Of a stretch of DNA of 9,427 nucleotides, positions 5,606 through 9,427 are shown piece by piece. The notes beneath the pieces were generated by a model that was given only the letters and a program-made list of their open reading frames with translations, had not been told where the DNA came from and did no database searches. Each line of letters begins with the position of its first letter. Within the stretch, counting starts at the first letter, position 1. The position numbers were made by a program, and so were the translations under genes. Origin of the DNA: Clostridia bacterium (lineage in GTDB: Bacteria; Bacillota; Clostridia; Oscillospirales; RGIG577); contig JAFOLN010000055.1 of NCBI GenBank assembly GCA_017419325.1, forward strand, positions 1 through 9,427, read 5' to 3'.

Positions 5606-7885
5606 ATGAAAAAGACGGTTTTTTTGAGTTCACTGTTTGCACTTGCGCTTCTTATGTGTCTCTTTGCGGGCGTGGCATACGCCGAGCCGGAATACGACAC
5701 CGAGCAGACCATCTACCTATGGAAGGGAGGAACATTATACGATGAGGTGTTTGACGGCACTCTTCCTCCTGAAGGGGCGGAGGTCGATTCGGAAGGCAGC
5801 GAGGTGATTTGGGGAAAACTGCCCCCCGGCGTCATACTCGAGCCTGAAAATCACTTCAAGACCGTCACAGGCAAACGTCTGTACTACGGAAGCGACGACA
5901 GCAACGGAGTTTTTTCGGGGCCTACAGCGTCGGGCACGTTTACGGCGTATGTCAGGATAGCCTATATAAAATATGGGATGAAGGCGGGAGGAGAACTTTA
6001 TAAGATCCCCGTCGGCAGTACGGTGCACAAGGCTACTTTCATTGTGGACGATAAGCTTACTCATTATAACGCCTCTAAGGTCATCTATCTTAAGCAGGGG
6101 AAAACATATTTAAGCGACCCCGGCTCCTACGCCGGCGCGCCTAAGGATTATGACATCACGTTCCCTTATCCCGAGGAAGTGTACGGCCAGGACGGTGAAC
6201 AGAAGATTGGTGTTACCAAAAGGTTTATCGGCCCGTATGAAGACGATTATCCGAACTTTTTGCCGGGCCTAAGGTTTTTAAACGAATGGCGCCCCGGCGG
6301 AAAAGAGGGACCGCCCGATCCTACAAGAGGATATAAAGGCACGCCCGAGGTGAACTGTACATACGATATTTTTTACCGAATCTCTCCGTATGAATTGCCG
6401 TCCTATACGTATAAGGTCACTTTTATCGTCGGTTCGGGGGAAGGAGAGCCGTATGACCTCTGGATAGACGGAACGCAGGTCAGCTCTGCGAACAGGGGAG
6501 ATATTCTTGGCAACGGCGCATTTTCCTATGACGATGTGACAAGAACACTGAGGATTAAAAAAAGTTATGAACAGTCTACGCCCGGCATGGCTCTTATAAA
6601 AAGCGAAATAAACGACCTTAACATAGTGGCGGAAAACGATGTAACGCTTTTCTCAAAAAGCACTGCAATGGCGCTATCATACAATACGGTCTTCTCGGGC
6701 GGCGGCAAGCTTAGAGTGATCACTTCAGCGGAAACTGCAATAAGTGTTAAGTCATATACGGATATCACGATAGATAACCTTGATCTGACCGCCGAAGCGG
6801 CAGGGAATGCCATTTACTGCGAAGGCAACAATGCATCACTTACCATAAAGGGCGAAAACGGAGCACTGCTTGCCCGCGGCCAAAAGCGCGCCGTATCGGG
6901 ATTCAGCAAGGGTATAACTCTGCAGGAAGGCATAGAGCTCATGGCGCCGAAGGACGGATATATCGACAGCGGCAAGGTGCTGATGGATTCAGGCGAACTG
7001 TCAACAAATGCGGCAATTCGCCGCATTAAGAGCTTCCCGTTAAAGATAGACGGCAATACCGTTACCGAAAAGAATATGGACGACCCCTCGGGCGACGGCG
7101 CGTTCTCGTTTGACGGCGACAAAACGCTTCACATAAAGGGCAGTCATACGAGCGATCTAACGATCATACAAAACTCTCTGCCCGGTCTTGTGATAGCTGT
7201 TGACTCGGATTCGGAGCTTGCCATGTCGGAATACGGTATGGGCTTTCCCATTGTTCTGTTAGCGGACGCGACGATAACCGGGCCGGGAAAGCTTACGCTT
7301 AAAGGAATGGACTATAACAGCGCCATTGAGTCCCCCTATGCAGATGCAGTGACAATAAAGGATATTGATCTTGAAGTCATCGGCGGGAATCAGGGCATAA
7401 AGGGCAGCGGAAGCATATATCCCGGCAGGCTTACGGTGGACCATTCAAGAGTGCACGTCACTATAAACAATACGTGGAATACAGCTGTTTCGGGATTTAA
7501 CGGCGGCATAGAGCTTGTCGGCTGTAAGATAAAATCGCCCGAAGACGGAAAAATCGATGCGGGTCAGATAGTAAAGGCAGACGGAACGTTTACCGACGAG
7601 ATACTGATAACGCCTGACATATGGATTACTATAACGGGTGCTTCCGACGGGGCCATGGATATAACCATAACCGACCTTCCCGGCTCGGGAGAGGCGCTTA
7701 CGCTGACGTGCGCGGCCTATGACGCAGACGGGAAAATGGTCGGTACAACCATATTTACCTTTATTGACGACGGAAGCAATATACATAAGCATTTTGACGC
7801 CGTGTCCGGAGCGGTGTCGTATAAGGTGCTTCTTTTGGACGAGAATTATTGCCCCGTAGTACCAAACTCGGAGTATATCCCGTAA
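5606..7885 (+). CDS. Secreted scaffold protein, non-peptidase paralogue of upstream gene
   Basis: A 759-aa exported protein. Residues 1-26 are a classical signal peptide (MKK, hydrophobic core, cleavage after AYA). Two diverged Ig-like (He_PIG-type) regions follow: one with LPPGV (72-76) and GPTASG (105-110), the other with LPGL (219-222) and GTPE (245-248). Two ~194-residue solenoid-like repeats begin at Tyr283 and Phe477. The C-terminal beta domain (about 670-759) has a CAAYDADGKMVG motif and aligns with the end of the upstream protein. It has no counterpart to the caspase-like domain, so it is presumably structural or adhesive. The second repeat most resembles the third repeat of the 1453-aa protein: both contain GGIELVGCKI, followed by a 'GxVVKxDGxxxxEI' pattern. 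This suggests the gene arose by duplication of the downstream half of its neighbour, or the reverse. It lacks a visible cell-wall or membrane anchor. Probable roles are binding the same surface or ligand as the peptidase, or partnering it; both are inference. Confidence 0.8.
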   Translation: MKKTVFLSSLFALALLMCLFAGVAYAEPEYDTEQTIYLWKGGTLYDEVFDGTLPPEGAEVDSEGSEVIWGKLPPGVILEPENHFKTVTGKRLYYGSDDSNGVFSGPTASGTFTAYVRIAYIKYGMKAGGELYKIPVGSTVHKATFIVDDKLTHYNASKVIYLKQGKTYLSDPGSYAGAPKDYDITFPYPEEVYGQDGEQKIGVTKRFIGPYEDDYPNFLPGLRFLNEWRPGGKEGPPDPTRGYKGTPEVNCTYDIFYRISPYELPSYTYKVTFIVGSGEGEPYDLWIDGTQVSSANRGDILGNGAFSYDDVTRTLRIKKSYEQSTPGMALIKSEINDLNIVAENDVTLFSKSTAMALSYNTVFSGGGKLRVITSAETAISVKSYTDITIDNLDLTAEAAGNAIYCEGNNASLTIKGENGALLARGQKRAVSGFSKGITLQEGIELMAPKDGYIDSGKVLMDSGELSTNAAIRRIKSFPLKIDGNTVTEKNMDDPSGDGAFSFDGDKTLHIKGSHTSDLTIIQNSLPGLVIAVDSDSELAMSEYGMGFPIVLLADATITGPGKLTLKGMDYNSAIESPYADAVTIKDIDLEVIGGNQGIKGSGSIYPGRLTVDHSRVHVTINNTWNTAVSGFNGGIELVGCKIKSPEDGKIDAGQIVKADGTFTDEILITPDIWITITGASDGAMDITITDLPGSGEALTLTCAAYDADGKMVGTTIFTFIDDGSNIHKHFDAVSGAVSYKVLLLDENYCPVVPNSEYIP
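6452..7615 (+). repeat. Two ~194-residue solenoid-like protein repeats
   Basis: Units start at nucleotides 6452 and 7034 (residues 283 and 477). Heads are YDLWIDGTQVSSANRGDIL and FPLKIDGNTVTEKNMDD, matching the heads in the upstream gene. The first unit lacks both cysteines of the pair conserved upstream (Tyr321 and Gly442 stand at those places). The second has His514 in place of the first Cys but keeps Cys640. The head of the second unit is slightly worn (DDPSGDG instead of DVLGDG). Confidence 0.72.
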
Positions 7886-7894
7886 AGCGGCACA

Positions 7895-8161
7895 ATGTCG
7901 CTGCCGTCCTATAAAAGTGATCAACCGATACTTATAAATAAGAGCAACATCAAACTATTGCGAGATAGCGGAAAGCCGATGGCCGTGATAGCGCTGTACT
8001 CTCAAAAATTCAAAAAAGAGCAAGGATATTCAGCCAATGTTTGCTTTGAAGTGAAAATAGGGGATAATACTCAAAAATTTATTTTCAACAGGCTGACAGA
8101 GGGTGAGTACAGCCCGGGTCTGTGTCAGATAGTATCCGCAAAGAAAAATGGTTTTTTCTAA
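7895..8161 (+). CDS. Small hypothetical protein or gene remnant
   Basis: An 88-codon frame starts at the ATG at 7895, nine bases after the stop of the 759-aa gene and in the same reading frame as that gene. There is no Shine-Dalgarno sequence in front of the ATG, so translation would need coupling to the upstream gene. The product would be soluble, with no signal peptide or membrane segment. The middle (KPMAVIALYSQKF, then CFEVKIGDNTQKFIFNRL) has alternating hydrophobic residues that suggest a small beta domain. I do not recognise the family. It is richer in AAA, CAA and AAT codons than its neighbours, so it may be foreign or a decaying C-terminal fragment of another secreted protein. It may also be non-coding. 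Confidence 0.3.
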   Translation: MSLPSYKSDQPILINKSNIKLLRDSGKPMAVIALYSQKFKKEQGYSANVCFEVKIGDNTQKFIFNRLTEGEYSPGLCQIVSAKKNGFF

Positions 8162-8294
8162 TTATATATTTGTTTGAGTCGCGGGAGGAGCCGCTGGATC
8201 CGAACAGGAAGCGGCCTGCGAAGAAGACAGATCGTTTAATCGCATGGTACGACATATGTTCATCCGTTATTGCTAAAACGCATATAACCTCCGC

Positions 8295-8323
8295 TTCACA
8301 CGGGACTTGCGGTGTGGTAATAT
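8295..8323 (+). promoter_or_regulatory. Predicted promoter of the MBL-fold hydrolase gene
   Basis: TTCACA (8295-8300; 5 of 6 to TTGACA) and TAATAT (8318-8323; 4 of 6 to TATAAT) are separated by an ideal 17 bp. Transcription would start near 8330, about 20 bases before the ATG at 8350. The leader holds AGGGTGA (8337-8343), a good ribosome binding site six bases before the ATG. Confidence 0.55.
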
Positions 8324-8349
8324 AGAGAAAAAACACAGGGTGATGCTTT

Positions 8350-9108
8350 ATGGAGATCGGATGGTATGGGACCGCGTCGGTAGATATAAGGTGCGAGTCG
8401 GGCCATATTCTTTTTGACCCGTTCGTTCCGCTCGCGGGCTCGGAGGTAAATGTTAAGATAGAGGATTTTGACGGCTGTACGGCTATTTTCGTAACGCACG
8501 GCCATTTCGACCATATCGTAAATATTCCGGAGATTCAAAAAAGAAATCCCGGCGTACATATATACTGCACGAAGACGCCGTATAATACGCTTGCTAAGAA
8601 GGGCGTTCCCGAAGGAGCCCTGCGTCTAATCGGCTTCGGGCAGACGATAGAGGCCGAAGGCTTTACGGTACGCACGTTCCACGGGCGTCACGCCGTTCTG
8701 CCGAAGGCGGCTTTCGACAGACTGTTATATATAAAAGATTCTCCGCACAAGGGCAATCTCCCGTTCATACTGCGGGAAAACAGTCTCTGTCCGGAAAACG
8801 ACGAAACAGTGTTTTATCTCGTGGAGCAGGGCGGCAGGAGGGTCGCGCTGATGGGCAGCCTGAATTTAAGGGACGACGTCGATTACCCGGCGGAATGCGA
8901 CGCCATAGTGCTTCCGTACAACGGCTGGAAGGACAATCTGCCGCCCGCCGTGAAGGCGGTGGAGCGGCTTCGGCCTAAAATGATATACCTGGACCACTAC
9001 GACGACACTTTTCCGCCTCTCACAAGGCCGTTCGACATTGCGCCCGTTCTGGAAAAATACGCGGGCCGCATCGAGGCGCTTCGGGTCGGGGAGATAAGAA
9101 CGGTATAA
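8350..9108 (+). CDS. UlaG-like metallo-beta-lactamase-fold hydrolase
   Basis: A 252-aa cytoplasmic protein with no signal peptide, of normal length for single-domain UlaG-like MBL-fold enzymes. It opens with the family's GTASVDI and ILFDPF strands (residues 7-25). The metal-binding motif THGHFDH is at 49-55 (His50, His52, Asp54, His55). Another metal-ligand candidate lies in FHGRH (His111 or His114), and a final one in YLDHYDD (His216). The usual GD(S/T) motif, whose Asp bridges the two metals, appears to be MGS at 168-170, with Ser in place of Asp; Asp175 and Asp176 are nearby. The family includes phospholactonases and other hydrolases using two zinc or manganese ions. The substrate cannot be inferred here. 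The gene has its own promoter and RBS and ends at a strong terminator, so it is probably monocistronic. Fold call secure, activity open. Confidence 0.88.
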   Translation: MEIGWYGTASVDIRCESGHILFDPFVPLAGSEVNVKIEDFDGCTAIFVTHGHFDHIVNIPEIQKRNPGVHIYCTKTPYNTLAKKGVPEGALRLIGFGQTIEAEGFTVRTFHGRHAVLPKAAFDRLLYIKDSPHKGNLPFILRENSLCPENDETVFYLVEQGGRRVALMGSLNLRDDVDYPAECDAIVLPYNGWKDNLPPAVKAVERLRPKMIYLDHYDDTFPPLTRPFDIAPVLEKYAGRIEALRVGEIRTV

Positions 9109-9140
9109 CGGGCGAGGCAAACTTCAGTCCCGTCTGAAAT

Positions 9141-9170
9141 AAAAAAGGAGCGGTCTTCCGCTCCTTTTTT
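9141..9170. terminator. Bidirectional rho-independent terminator
   Basis: AAAAAAGGAGCGG (9141-9153), a TCTT loop, and CCGCTCCTTTTTT (9158-9170) form a perfect 13-bp stem. T-runs follow the GC-rich core on both strands. It sits between convergent genes, 32 bp after the MBL hydrolase stop and 13 bp after the stop of the minus-strand acyl-CoA dehydrogenase, so it can end both transcripts. Confidence 0.93.
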
Positions 9171-9183
9171 ATATTTTCGGGTT

Positions 9184-9427
9184 TTACTTTACGCCCATCC
9201 AGGAGGAGATTACCATCATCTGAACTTCGCTGGTGCCTTCGTAGATCTCGGTGATCTTCGCGTCGCGCATCATGCGCTCGATGGGATACTCTCTCGTGTA
9301 GCCGTAGCCGCCGAACAGCTGCAGGCAGCGTCTCGTTACGTCGGACGCGTTTCTTGCTGCAACGAGCTTTGCCATTGCGGAATACTGCGAGTAGGGCTCG
9401 CCGTTGTCCTTTGCGTTGGCTGCGCGG
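9184..9427 (-). CDS. Acyl-CoA dehydrogenase (butyryl-CoA dehydrogenase-like), C-terminal part
   Basis: The last 80 codons of a minus-strand gene that enters from the right edge; the stop TAA is at 9186-9184. The peptide carries the C-terminal signature of FAD-dependent acyl-CoA dehydrogenases: LQLFGGYGYTREYPIERM, then RDAKITEIYEGTSEVQ. In short- and medium-chain members, the Glu of YEGT is the catalytic base that removes the alpha proton of the acyl-CoA, and it is intact here. In Clostridia such enzymes usually act as butyryl-CoA dehydrogenase with an electron-transfer flavoprotein, reducing crotonyl-CoA during butyrate formation. The substrate cannot be fixed from this fragment. The reading frame continues unbroken to the window end, so the N-terminal and FAD-binding regions lie outside. 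It would be the last gene of its transcript, given the terminator directly downstream. Confidence 0.93.
   Translation of the reverse strand, partial: RAANAKDNGEPYSQYSAMAKLVAARNASDVTRRCLQLFGGYGYTREYPIERMMRDAKITEIYEGTSEVQMMVISSWMGVK

Noticed and set aside
5485..5745. 86-codon frame bridging the two secreted genes
   Set aside because: It overlaps the end of one gene and the signal peptide of the next in a different frame; both of those genes are far better supported.
8142..8159. AGAAAAA/TTTTTCT hairpin at the end of the small frame
   Set aside because: A 7-bp stem with a single GC pair is too weak for a rho-independent terminator.
8190..8215. GCCGCT/AGCGGC hairpin between the small frame and the hydrolase gene
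   Set aside because: A six-bp GC-rich stem with a 14-base loop and no following T-run; it does not qualify as a terminator.
8122..8325. 67-codon plus-strand frame before the MBL hydrolase
   Set aside because: It has no ribosome binding site and runs through the predicted promoter of the hydrolase gene. The product has no recognisable features.
1..9427. CRISPR array, tRNA, rRNA or complete mobile element
   Set aside because: No regularly spaced identical repeats, no cloverleaf or rRNA-like sequence and no transposase or integrase gene were found on reading both strands.

Overview
The window most likely comes from a Gram-positive anaerobe of the Clostridia (Bacillota), with mid-range GC coding sequence and heavy use of ATA for isoleucine. 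Supporting signs are strong AGGAGG-type ribosome binding sites, a butyryl-CoA-dehydrogenase-like acyl-CoA dehydrogenase, and large secreted proteins built from Ig-like and 'xxLYxxGxxVTxxNxxDVLGDGxFSFD'-type repeats, a style I associate with gut Clostridia. This is inference from protein style; no rRNA or other marker gene is present.

Layout. (1) 1-89, minus strand: 5' end of a DNA-deoxyinosine (hypoxanthine) glycosylase-like gene, with its own promoter and RBS. (2) 90-1196: a gene-poor, AT-richer divergent intergenic region of about 1.1 kb. It holds a broken reading frame, a cluster of GGGTAAG repeats, two perfect palindromes and, at its right edge, a promoter. (3) 1197-5558 and 5606-7885, plus strand: two adjacent secreted proteins, probably one operon. 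The first (1453 aa) has a signal peptide, a caspase-fold (clan CD-like) peptidase domain with a His217/Cys272 dyad, three Ig-like domains, three ~193-residue solenoid-like repeats and a C-terminal beta domain. The second (759 aa) has the same plan without the peptidase and with only two solenoid repeats. (4) 7895-8161: a doubtful small reading frame directly downstream. (5) 8350-9108: a UlaG-like metallo-beta-lactamase-fold hydrolase with its own promoter. (6) 9141-9170: a strong bidirectional terminator. (7) 9184-9427, minus strand: the C-terminal 80 residues of an acyl-CoA dehydrogenase, converging on the hydrolase gene.

The two secreted proteins are the most interesting content. They look like a duplicated pair in which one member carries a putative cysteine peptidase and the other carries only the adhesin-like scaffold, with the same C-terminal domain on both. 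No sortase motif, SLH domain, dockerin or transmembrane anchor is visible in either. A working inference is a secreted or surface-associated peptidase plus a non-catalytic partner, with binding mediated by the repeats. Substrate and partner cannot be read from sequence. The flanking genes (base-excision repair, MBL hydrolase, acyl-CoA dehydrogenase) look like ordinary housekeeping or metabolic genes with no evident link to the pair.
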